Shown here: piece by piece, positions 12,490-21,540 of the stretch
How the letters are laid out: the number at the start of each line of letters is the position of its first letter
How positions within the stretch are numbered: position 1 is the first letter of the stretch
Notes under the pieces: model-generated
The model's input: only the letters and a program-made list of their open reading frames with translations
What the model was told of the DNA's origin: nothing
Databases searched by the model: none
Program-made: the position numbers and the translations under genes
Origin: Welwitschia mirabilis
Taxonomy: Eukaryota > Gnetophyta > Gnetopsida > Welwitschiales
Direction of reading: 5' to 3'
Length of the DNA: 64,000 bases
Assembly: GCA_051453625.1 (NCBI GenBank)
Contig: JBOZIK010000001.1
Location: forward strand, 47,009,378 to 47,073,377

Positions 12490-12893
12490 TCCACTCTGTC
12501 CGATCAATCCCACAAAAATCCATTCGACCCATGTGGTGCTGTGAGTTACATAGGTAGCTCATGAGAGAAATTTGGTTGCCTTGATTTCTTACAGCTTCCT
12601 ATCTAGTTGACCCCATTTGGATTTAGTCAACCCTAGTCTGATCTCCTACTATTCATCTAGTCACCCACTCTTCTGATAAAATTTCTTTCCTGTTTCCTGC
12701 ATTGAGTCCGATCAACCCTATCATAGGTTTGATTAATCCTATGACGATCGGCTCAGGCGTATCAGCTACACAGTGCTCAGGTCCAATCGACCCCTTCATA
12801 GGTCTGGTCAAATGCTTGTTATTTAGTTCAGGGATACTGTCTGTCAAGTCCTCAAATTTGATCGACCCCATACAGGTCTAGTTGATCCCATCT
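12490..12893 (-). repeat. GTCGACCCC-type degenerate repeat block, LTR copy A
   Basis: About eleven occurrences of a degenerate word (A/G)(A/T)TCGACCCC or its half-site variants GGTCAACC, GATCAACC and GTTGACCC are spaced roughly 20-40 bases apart. The parts between are also similar ('ccatcataggtc'). This is a diverged short tandem repeat of about 20-25 bases. The longer version in copy B contains additional units. Confidence 0.7.
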
Positions 12894-13053
12894 TGAGGGT
12901 AAATGAACTAATAGGTTTCGAAGCTCAAAAGTTGTCCATTTTTTATTCCATCTTTCAACTTGTGAGTAATTTAATATCTTCTACACAAAATACATAAAAT
13001 TTGCTATACAAAAAACATTAGTTTAACATCAATTGACAAAACATAATCCAATA

Positions 13054-13064
13054 ATCTTCCCCTT
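13054..13064 (-). other. Polypurine tract of copia element
   Basis: The - strand reads AAAGGGGAAGAT directly before TATTGG, the LTR start. Plant copia elements typically show a G-rich tract, AGAT, then TGTTGG at this junction. Confidence 0.75.
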
Positions 13065-13659
13065 TGATATTGATGGTAAACAATACTTAATTATGACAAA
13101 TTAGAATACATAGAAAAACTCCCTCTAATAAAATGCTTATTTGTAAAATAATATTCCAATTTAAAACAAGTTAAGGCATTTTGAATAAAGGAATTTTGTG
13201 CTTTGAATGAAACTAATATAATATGCATATTTGAGAGTTTAAAGGGCACAAATTTATGATAGACATAGTGTGATTATGAACACTTATTTAACATTTAATC
13301 AGATGTCATAAATTTTTGGTTCATTTCCAGATGTTATAAAGACTTTAAGCTTTTCAAGTTAAGTATACATGATATCATAAGAAAACATATTGGATATATA
13401 TAATTTAAAAAGCACAACAAGTTTTAAGATACCAAATGACATAATATTTTATGCTAAAATAGATAATTGCATTTCATTAAAGATAAGTAAAACATTACAT
13501 GATAATTGCATTTCATTAAAGATAATTTAAAAGTGCTTATTAAGAGCATACAACTAGACTTACAAAAAAAATTTATTAACATAACTAATTCTCCCACTTT
13601 TGACATCAATGGCAAAAGAGAGAACACAAAACATAATTTAAAAAATTTTAATTAGACTC

Positions 13660-14664
13660 CTCCTCTTCTTCTTATTCTTCTTCTTTTGAGTCTTCTTCTG
13701 ATTCTTCTTCATCACCTCCTGTGCATGCTGAACTAGTTGCTTCTACCAAGGTGTTAGCAATATTATATCTAGCTACAATAAGAGCTTCTTTCATACGTCT
13801 GATACAGGAGTCAATCCATCTCAGATATGAGAAGGTATCATCAGGTGAGGCTTCCTTTGGAGAAGGAGATTTTGAATATTTCTTAGAGAAGAAAAAAAAA
13901 TGCATGCCAGACAAGATCACATGCCCAATGGGTGCCATATGCTGAAGAGTTTCCAACTTTAGATAAAAAGTAACTCAACAATGGTGACAAGTAAGGCCCT
14001 AGATCTATGATACTCTAGCTGTGAGACCATATTATTCACTATTATGGCAAGAGTATTAATAGAATACTTAGTTCTTACTAAATACATCAGATAAACTCGA
14101 TAGCAGGAGGCCTCATCACAATGGCCAGCCAAGGGTAAAAAGTTATATGTGAAAATTAAATAAAGAAAGCGATATTTTGGAGTTAACAAAGAGGTAGACA
14201 AAGTGTGCTTCCAAGTTTACAACTTATCATAAAGCTCTCTGTTAACTACAGATTTGTCTTTCATGTTGTCCTGAAGAGGCCAAAACTCTTCATAGTCCCC
14301 CTTTAGAAGATTAGTCAGCTCTGAAATAAGATTGTCTATCACTCTTATCTGCTTCCCCAAAATAAGGGTTTCAAGGGTTCTGGTGTCACGATCAAAAGAA
14401 ACATTACAATAAAAAATTCTAGTAAGAAAGGGATAAGCCAAACTAGAAAAATCTAAGAAATGGTTAAGATCCTAATCTCTCAGGAGTTAGATGAATTCCC
14501 TAAGTTCTGAAGTAATTACACACCACTCCTGGCACACGGCCTTCTTCTCAAACTTGTTAGAAAACTTATCAATCTCCTCTGCTGACATTCCTTGGTATAA
14601 TAGAGCAAGATCCCTAGAGGAAGCCTCCTTTACTATTCTTCTGAATGAGCTTTTAGCCATTTCT
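13660..14664 (-). pseudogene. Extra TE ORF, 'putative plant transposon protein' type
   Basis: On the - strand a nearly continuous reading of about 330 residues starts at MAKSSFRRIVKEASS (14,660). It continues through LAYPFLTRIFYCNVSF, TLETLILGKQIRV, FWPLQDNMKDKSVVN, SLLTPKYRFLYLIFTYNFLP and ASCYRVYLMYLVRT to NNMVSQLEYHRSRALL. After a frameshift it goes on with MAPIGHVILSGMHFFF and IDSCIRRMKEALIV. It ends in an acidic Glu/Ser tail (GGDEEESEEDSKEEE) at 13,672. The F-Y-N...GK-I pattern resembles the 'putative plant transposon protein' domain found in plant LTR elements, whose function is not established. Three or more stops interrupt it. It lies just 5' of the PPT and 3' LTR in element orientation. 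The family match is from memory of the motif pattern, so I hold it moderately. Confidence 0.5.
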
Positions 14665-14859
14665 AGTCTCTTGCAAGTAAAAGGGCTAAGAAATCATTAG
14701 ATCTGAAAGCAAACCTCTGGTTCTTGAAAGAAAGGCACTAGATCTAAGAGCTAGAGAGGGCTAGAACACAAAGAAATCAATTTAGAACTCTCTCTCTTTT
14801 ATAGACTATGAGAAATAGGATGAAATAAAGAAAAAAATTAGGTCCACCAATGGTACTTT

Positions 14860-15050
14860 CCCACTGTGATCCGTCAGGTCCGGTCAACCACTTGAGGTTC
14901 CAGTTGACTTATTGAGATGCGGGTCTATAGTACCGAAAGGGGTCTGGGCGACTAGGCTTTCAGGCTGGTTGACAACCACATCCAGTTGATGGAATTATAG
15001 ATCTAGTCGACCGCCCTATAATCAGTCAACGAATGATGAATAAATCCTCA
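14860..15050 (-). repeat. GTCGACC-type repeat block inside the copia element
   Basis: The same kind of degenerate word as in the LTRs recurs here: GGTCAACC, AGTTGACT, GGTTGACA, AGTTGATG, AGTCGACC and AGTCAACG. It lies between the protease remnant and the extra ORF, where pol is missing. Confidence 0.55.
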
Positions 15051-15079
15051 AATACTTTTCATGATTGAAAATTAAATTA

Positions 15080-15560
15080 TAGACATAGGATGTTACATCA
15101 AAATTTACCAAAAGACATTTAGTTTCATCAAGATTTATCCTAACATCATAATTTTCATGAAATGACTAGTCAATTAATTTAGAATCTACTCTATAAACAT
15201 TATTCACTTGTTTTATAGAAAAGATAGAAATATTTATTTTCTCATCTATAACTTCATATTTTGATTTTTTAAAAATTACTTTGTGACCTTTGTCACATAA
15301 TTAACTCACACTCAATAAATTATGTTTCAATCCATTTACATAAAGCACATGAATAAGTTTAGTCAATTTACCTTCCTTGATGCATTGTGTACCTTCTATC
15401 TTTTCCTTTTTATTATTTCCAAAAATAACTTCTCCTCCATTTGTTCTCTTTAAGTACTGAAAGCTCAATTTTTCTCCTGACATATGCCTTGAGCAATCAC
15501 TGTCTAGATACCAACTGTTCATACATGATCCTCTGAGAGCTATTTATGTTATAAAACTTT
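15080..15560 (-). pseudogene. Copia protease and gag-pre-integrase relic
   Basis: On the - strand the frame reads NSWYLDSDCSRHMSGEKLSF, the copia aspartic protease box. The family has DSGCSRHMTG, so the second active-site Gly is Asp here. It continues as ...EGTQCIKEGKLTKLIHV and NLLSVSQLCDKGHKVIF, the start of the gag-pre-integrase domain. Residues 1-73 of the open stretch lie at 15,301-15,522. Coherent reading is lost near 15,080, before any HHCC or catalytic integrase motif. Confidence 0.8.
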
Positions 15561-15902
15561 GAAGATTGTTAGGTCTAACCCACTTAGTCTTATTAGACTT
15601 AGGTGGTACACTTTTCTTAGGAATAAATTTTAAAAGGTAATTTACTTAAAGTTTCTTAAAACAAGTATTAACTATTTAGTTCTGCAAAAGACTTTAAATG
15701 ATCAAATTTACCACAAAAATTACATGAAAGATTAGAAGCATACTTACTCTTCCAGTTTACCTAATTTTGAGATTTTTATGAACTAAAGCCAATACTTGAT
15801 CCATCTCTAGTAAGTTTTTGTACTTCAAGCATCTGTTCCAATTTAAAAGAGCTACTATAGAATTTATTAATAAAAAAAGGAAAGATATTTTACCTGATTC
15901 AT

Positions 15903-16803
15903 TAGGTTAATGTTGTTAAATTTTAGCACATTATATTTCTCTTTCAATTCCTCCTTTTATTTGGTGATAGTCTTCATTATTTTGTTCAACTCATTTATCC
16001 TCTTAGCTAGCTTTTTACATTACTTATATAACTCCTAACATGTATCTCCTAATTCATCCCCTTCTTCATTGGTTATATCCAAATCATTAGGCATTGATGT
16101 GCTAACATGTTTGAGTGATGATACAAATGTCACAGAGAATAACCCTCTATCTTTGTCTTATTTTTAATCTGAACATCTTTTATCATCATCATGATCATTA
16201 TCCCATGTAGTAATGAATGAGGGATTCTTTGATTTTTTATTATCTTTCCTTATGTTAGGGCACTCATTTTCCATATTATCAAATCCTTTACATGAGTAGA
16301 ATTGGATCTCTTTACTGTTTTCTTACTCCTTTTTAGATAACTCCTTTTTTTATTTCTACTTGATTATCCTTCCTTTTTCTTTCTATGAAAAAATTTTCTA
16401 AATCTTCTGGCTAGAAGAGTTACTTTATCATCATTCAAGTTATCATTTGATATATCAGTTCTATAGTCTTCCTGCATAAATTTTAAATTAATACCTTTCT
16501 TTCTATCTTCAATAAATTTAAGATCATAGATTTGCAAATTATCTTAAAGTTCTTCCAATGCCATTGCATTAATGTTTTTTGCTCTCGTCGATGGCTATGA
16601 TCTTCAGATTGAATCTTTTAGGTAGGGATCTCAAGACTTTCCTTACCACTTTTCTTTCCTCTATGCATTCTCCAAGGCTTATCATTGAGTTTACAATATC
16701 AGTAAGTCTAGTAAAAGATTCATGTAATGTCTCTTCTTCATCCATATGGATATCTTTAAATTTTGAAATAAGCATCTAAAGTTTTACTTATTTTATAGTT
16801 GAG
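15903..16803 (-). pseudogene. Second partial copy of copia gag (duplicated across gap)
   Basis: This segment repeats 16,904-17,820 across the 100-N gap. It begins with the same AGGTTAATGTTGTTAAATTT and ends at the same UBN2 segment. On the - strand it encodes FKDIHMDEEETLHESFTRL, ECIEERKVVRKVLRSLPKRF and a CCHC relic near 16,270-16,310 in which the first Cys and the His are lost. It is more decayed than the other copy. Either a real tandem duplication or two alleles placed in series. Confidence 0.7.
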
Positions 16804-16903
16804 NNNNNNNNNNNNNNNNNNNNNNNNNNNNNNNNNNNNNNNNNNNNNNNNNNNNNNNNNNNNNNNNNNNNNNNNNNNNNNNNNNNNNNNNNNNNNNNNN
16901 NNN
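16804..16903. other. Assembly gap of 100 N
   Basis: Placeholder gap between two copies of copia gag; true size unknown. Confidence 0.95.
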
Positions 16904-17204
16904 AGGTTAATGTTGTTAAATTTTAGCACATTATATTTCTCTTTCAATTCCTCCTTTTATTTGGTGATAGTCTTCACTATTTTGTTTAACTAATTTATCC
17001 TCTTAGGTAGTTTTTCACACTCTTCATACAACTCCTGACGTGTGTCTTCTAACTCATCCTCTTCTTCATTAATCATATCCAAATCGTTAGGCATTGATAT
17101 GCTAGGAACATCTTTGAGTGATGGCATAAAAGCCATGAAAGACAACCTTTTATCTCTGTATGAGAATTGACCTGAATAGCTTTTTATCATCATCATTATC
17201 TTCA

Positions 17205-18165
17205 TTATCTGAAGTAGTCATGAATGAGGGATTTTTTGACTTTCTATTATCTTTTCTTGTGTTAGAGCACTCATTTGCTATATGTCCAAATCCTTCGCAT
17301 GAGTAGCATTAGATCTCTTTCCCCTTATCTTGCTTCTTTCTTTGTTTTAAATGACTTATTTTTGCATTTTTACTTGATTCTCCTTCCTTTTTCTTCTTAT
17401 GAAGAAATTTTCTGAATCTTCTAGCTAGAAGAGCTACTTTATCATCATCAAATTCCTCATCTGATCTGCCAGATCTATAGTCTTCTTGCACACATTTTAA
17501 AGTAATACTTTTCTTCTTATCTCTAATAAATTTAAGCTCATAGGTTTGTAAATTACCTTGAAGTCCTTCCAGTGCCACTGCATTAATGTTTTTGCTCTTT
17601 TCGATGAATGTGACTTTTGATTTGAATCTCTTAAGTAGGGGTCTCAAGACTTTTCTTACCACTTTTCTTTCCTCCAACATTCTCCAAGGTTTGCCATTGT
17701 GTTTATAATATCAGTAAGTCTAGTAAAAAATTCCTGCAATGTCTCTTCTTCATCGATATGGATATCTTCAAATTTTAAAACAAGCATCTGAAGTTTTGCT
17801 TGTTATACTGTTGAGATTTCTTTATGTACTACTTCAAGAACATCCCATACTTCCTTGTCATGGTTATAGTTTAATATGTAATTAAATTCATCTACACATA
17901 CTTCACAAAATATGGCATTAAGAGCACAACATCTATGGTGGATTTTGACTTATCAATGGTTGTCCATTGGTCTTAGGATTTAGGAACTAGGATAGTGTTG
18001 TCAATTACATTAGTTTGGATTAACATAGACATAGTGTAACCTTTGTAGATGACTTCCTCTATGTTGGCATTTAATGATATAAGAAATATTCTCATCTAGC
18101 TTTCTAATAAGTACAATTTGATCCATCGAATATAGGTGGATGACTAGTGGAAAAATTATCAAATG
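17205..18165 (-). pseudogene. Ty1/copia gag relic (DUF4219-UBN2-CCHC)
   Basis: On the - strand the reading begins HPPIFDGSNCTY (family: P-FDG-NY-W), followed by degenerate ISLNANIEEVIYKGYT. The UBN2 capsid domain follows with KEVWDVLEVVHKEIS, FEDIHIDEEETLQEFFTRL, ERKVVRKVLRPLLKRF and LQGNLQTYELKF. It continues with a basic stretch and an intact zinc knuckle CYSCEGFGHIANEC (C-x2-C-x4-H-x4-C) at 17,308-17,267. One or two stops and small shifts break it. The longest open part is 17,309-17,680. Gag packages element RNA in virus-like particles. The PBS lies just upstream, at 18,226. Confidence 0.85.
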
Positions 18166-18225
18166 GATTAATTATTTTAGGGTTCTAAGGTCAAGATTAC
18201 TTAAAATCTAACATAACTTAACTTA

Positions 18226-18237
18226 TCTCTAATACCA
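18226..18237 (-). other. Primer-binding site of copia element (tRNA-Met type)
   Basis: The + strand TCTCTAATACCA is the reverse complement of TGGTATTAGAGA, two changes from the canonical initiator-Met PBS. Two bases separate it from the LTR terminus at 18,240, which fixes the element's orientation. Confidence 0.85.
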
Positions 18238-18572
18238 AATGATAGGATTAAGAACCCTAGGGAAAAGGGGAAGGGGATGAATAGGATCTTAAAAAAATTT
18301 GACAGATATTCTAAATGAAATCAATTTAAAACATAACTTGCATACACAAATAAACTATTCTAAAAAGTAAACAATATGAGAAAATATTGAAAGTAAAGAA
18401 TTAAAAATTGAAAGCACAAAAATACCACTTAAATCCAAGCCAAATTTATAGTGGTTTAGTAAGCCCCATACTCTACTCTTGACGATCAGCTTATTCTCAA
18501 GCTAGATCTCGAACCTTCATTACTCTACCAGGTATTCTTAGTTCACCTGTAACCTTTACAAATGGATTTTTC

Positions 18573-18773
18573 TAGGGTTAGTCTCAACCTTTAGAATGGA
18601 CTTTTCAAGACTTAGTCTCAACATTTAGAATGAACTTGTTAAGGCTTAGTATTAACCTTCAGAATGTACTTTTCAACGCTTAGTATCAACCTTTAGAATA
18701 GAGTTTTCAAGTCTTAGTCTTAACTTTTAGAACATACTTTTCAAGGCTTAGTCTCAACCTTTAGAACATGGGG
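18573..18773 (-). repeat. 34-bp minisatellite in LTR copy B, 6 units
   Basis: Same unit as at 11,852-12,086, with one unit fewer. It is bounded by the same flanks ('acaaatgga' before, 'acatggggtagtgat' after). Confidence 0.9.
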
Positions 18774-19169
18774 TAGTGATATAATGATGCCTTAAAAACA
18801 CAGGTATCACTCGTTCTGGAATTAGTACATTTGATGGAGCTCTCCTCTTGTAAAACTACAACCCATAAAGCTCTAGATCCGATCTTAAAATGTAGAATAT
18901 ATGTTAATAGTAGATCTCCTTCAGTTAGACACAATGATGCTAAGATACAATAGTGATGATCATTTAAATCCTAGGCTTAATCCTTTAAATCCAATAGATT
19001 TGACTAAATGAGTGAGTTTCCAAAAGATCCTATTGTCATCTATGACTTAGCTATTTATAATGGAATGCTTTTAGGGTTTATTACATTTAAAATGTGTCTC
19101 TAATGACTATAAACAGCTAGAAAATGGCTACTTAATAGCTACATAATAAATACATAACATTTAGAAAAA

Positions 19170-19722
19170 TTTCATTTCCACTCCATCTGGTTAACTCCAT
19201 AAAAATTCGGTCAACCCCATTTGGTATCATGAGTTACACAGATTACTCATGAGAGAAATTTAGTTGCCTTGATTTCTTACGCTTCCTATCCAGTCGACCC
19301 CATCTAGGTCCAGTTGACCCCAGTCTGGTTACCCGCTATTCATTCGGTCACCTACTCTTCTAATAAAATTTGTTTCCTGTTTCCTGCATTAAGTCAGCTT
19401 GACCCCATCATAGGTCCAATCGACCCCATGATGATTGGCTCAGGTGTACCAGCTACATAGTTCTCAGGTCCAGTTGACTTCATTATAGGTCTGGTCAACC
19501 CCTTATCATTTAGTCTAGGGATACTATCTGTCAGGTTCTCAAATTCGGTTGACCTCATACAGGTCTGATCGACCCCTTTCCATTTGGTTTAGGGACACTG
19601 GTTCTCGAGGTTACAGTCCAATTGACCCCATTAGAATTCAGTCAACCCCTCTAGATGCAGCTCATGTTTCTGTCTGCTTTAGGTGTAGTCTACCCCTTAA
19701 AAATTTAGTCGATCCCATCTTG
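19170..19722 (-). repeat. GTCGACCCC-type repeat block, LTR copy B (expanded)
   Basis: The degenerate word recurs through this block. Relative to copy A, about 130-150 extra bases with four to five further words (GATCGACCCC, AATTGACCCC, AGTCAACCCC, AGTCTACCCC) lie between the shared 'catacaggtct' and 'cccatcttg' landmarks. Confidence 0.7.
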
Positions 19723-19822
19723 NNNNNNNNNNNNNNNNNNNNNNNNNNNNNNNNNNNNNNNNNNNNNNNNNNNNNNNNNNNNNNNNNNNNNNNNNNNNNN
19801 NNNNNNNNNNNNNNNNNNNNNN
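19723..19822. other. Assembly gap of 100 N
   Basis: Placeholder gap that hides the outer end of the copia 5' LTR and any target-site duplication. Confidence 0.95.
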
Positions 19823-20219
19823 TAAAATTGATATCAAAATGTATTACATAGTTTAGAAACTCTATTAATTAAAGCTTACAAAATGTGGGTTATAACATTG
19901 TGCTCTCTTCATTATGGTTAAAAATTTAAGTTATGACAATAAACGTTGAGACAATTATTCCCCATGAATAATTGAGACATAGCTAGTGACTAATATATCA
20001 TAACTTATACATTAAAAAAAAAAATTATTCTAGTATGTGATGGAATGTGAATCTAAAGATCTTCTATTAAATATTGTGTATAATTATTACATTTTATTTT
20101 GACAAAGAATAAAGATACATAATTTTAAAATCATTTGAAATTATCTTATCAATTTAATAAGTTATTTAGGATGAATTTCTTTTAATGAAATTGATATGAC
20201 CATAGGCAAATAAAAATAT
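19823..20219. other. No gene seen
   Basis: AT-rich flank between the copia element and the LINE. Confidence 0.5.
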
Positions 20220-20539
20220 TAATGAGACGAGGATTTGGTGGATCTAGAGTGTAAGAAGAAATGAGGGCTTGGAAGACCTCAAATCAACAAGGCTAGTTTT
20301 GATTCCTGGTCATGACACAGGGGGTGATTTGGCCACCAGATAGTCTATCTATGGGTAAGTTGTGAAATTTTTTGAAATATCTGTTTTGATCCACTTTACA
20401 AATTCTTTCAAGGGACTCGTTCCCCAAAATGGAGATGACTTAGTTCTCCAGGGAATAACAAAACCCTAGTTTTAGATATTGATGAAGGTTCTTGCTTTAA
20501 AATTGAGAATAAACTCTAGTACAATTTAATTAAAAAGTT

Positions 20540-21240
20540 CATTTCATTTGATATAAGAAGTAGGCTAGATCAGATCAGAGGATAGGTGACAACTAAATGG
20601 ACAGGAATCAATAAAGTTAAAGTTATTACTATGCTAGAAGAACTGGTGATTTTTGAGTTCGATAATAAACTAGATCGGGATGAGATAATCTCAAGAGGAT
20701 CTTGGTTCTTTAGCATGAGGGGTCTTGCCTTAGCCAAATGAATGCTAGGGATACAATCGGACTCGAATCTATTTAGAAAGTTACCTATATGGATTCGCAT
20801 TCATAAGTTTCCCTTAAAGTTTTGGGATGAATATATATTGAGGAAAATTGTATTCTAGTTTTATGAACTGATCAAGCTTGATAGAATTACCATCAAATAG
20901 ATGAGACTGGTCTTGGCTAAGTTCTATGTTTAGATGATTCTAGAGGATACAAAGGAGATACAATCCATAAAATTTAGATCTAAATGGAGTATCTGTGATT
21001 TTAAAGTTACTTATGAGAAACTTCCAGTTTCATGTAATGTTTGTGGAAAATAAGGATACCTTTTCGAGAGATGTGTTTCTTCTGAAAAGAAATGCTCTCA
21101 TTATGGTAGAATGGGCCATTTAAGAGAAGAATGTAAAAAACAATTAGTTGATAGTGAAGAAAAAAAAAGGAAATTTGTACTTTTTGTGGGAAGACCAAAT
21201 ATAATTAGAGCATATATTAGCATAAACAAAAAAAAAAAAC
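20540..21240 (+). pseudogene. LINE ORF1 relic (DUF4283-like plus zinc knuckles)
   Basis: Readable segments include LVIFEFDNKLDRDEIISRG, WFFSMRGLALAK, LPIWIRIHKFPLKFWDEYIL and KLDRITIK-MRLVLAKFYV, matching the plant DUF4283 pattern (P-WVRI--LP--W). A first CCHC box follows as SCNVCGK-GYLFERC near 21,030, with the usual His read as Tyr. A second reads CSHYGRMGHLREEC near 21,090, with one Cys read as Tyr. ORF1 proteins bind the LINE RNA. Stops occur at several Gln or Trp positions. Confidence 0.75.
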
Positions 21241-21540
21241 TTAGTGAAAAGTACTATGGCTTTCCCCAAGGAAACTAAGAAAAGTAAGAAAAGGAAGCTG
21301 TAGGAGATGAAGTACAACCCCTTTCAACCTCTTATAGATGAAGAGGACTCTCAGCAATCTTAAAATCCACTAAATACTAATGAGCCTAATAATGTGAAAA
21401 TTTAGATGAGAGGAAGGCCTAGCAATAGAACCCTTTGAGAAAGGGAAACAATAGAGAATGTGGTCAATAGCTCCCAAGCTACCATTAAAGATATACTCAA
21501 AAAAGGTTAAGCACCTAGAAAGGGGTAAAAATAGACTCAA

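Larger units (their letters stand above)
11528..13053 (-). repeat. Copia 3' LTR (copy A)
   Basis: On the + strand it runs from TGATGGGATTCAGAACCCTA to ...ATAATCCAATA, immediately before the reverse complement of a polypurine tract. It aligns with 18,240-19,722 over most of its length. Two internal repeat blocks lie inside: a 34-bp minisatellite (11,852-12,086) and a GTCGACC-rich block (12,490-12,893). Length about 1.53 kb. Confidence 0.85.
18240..19722 (-). repeat. Copia 5' LTR (copy B), outer end lost in gap
   Basis: It starts on the + strand with TGATAGGATTAAGAACCCTA and aligns with 11,528-12,893. It contains a 34-bp minisatellite (six units) and a longer GTCGACC-type block. The last ~160 bases expected from copy A are not seen before the gap, and the sequence after it (from 19,823) does not match them. 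Confidence 0.85.
11528..19822 (-). mobile_element. Ty1/copia element on - strand, pol-deleted, with extra ORF
   Basis: Reading on the - strand, the order is 5' LTR (about 19,822-18,240), PBS (18,237-18,226), gag (18,165-17,205, partly duplicated at 16,803-15,903), protease and gag-pre-integrase (about 15,560-15,080), an extra ORF of plant-transposon type (14,660-13,660), PPT (13,064-13,054) and 3' LTR (13,053-11,528). Integrase core, RT and RNase H are absent between about 15,060 and 14,700, so this copy is non-autonomous. The position of the extra ORF, between where pol would end and the 3' LTR, is the env-like slot known from SIRE-type copia elements. The outer end of the 5' LTR lies in the gap at 19,723-19,822. 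Confidence 0.8.

Noticed and set aside
13721-14700. + strand open frames at 13,721-13,945 and 14,491-14,700
   Set aside because: They are the reverse complement of the better, longer TE reading on the - strand.
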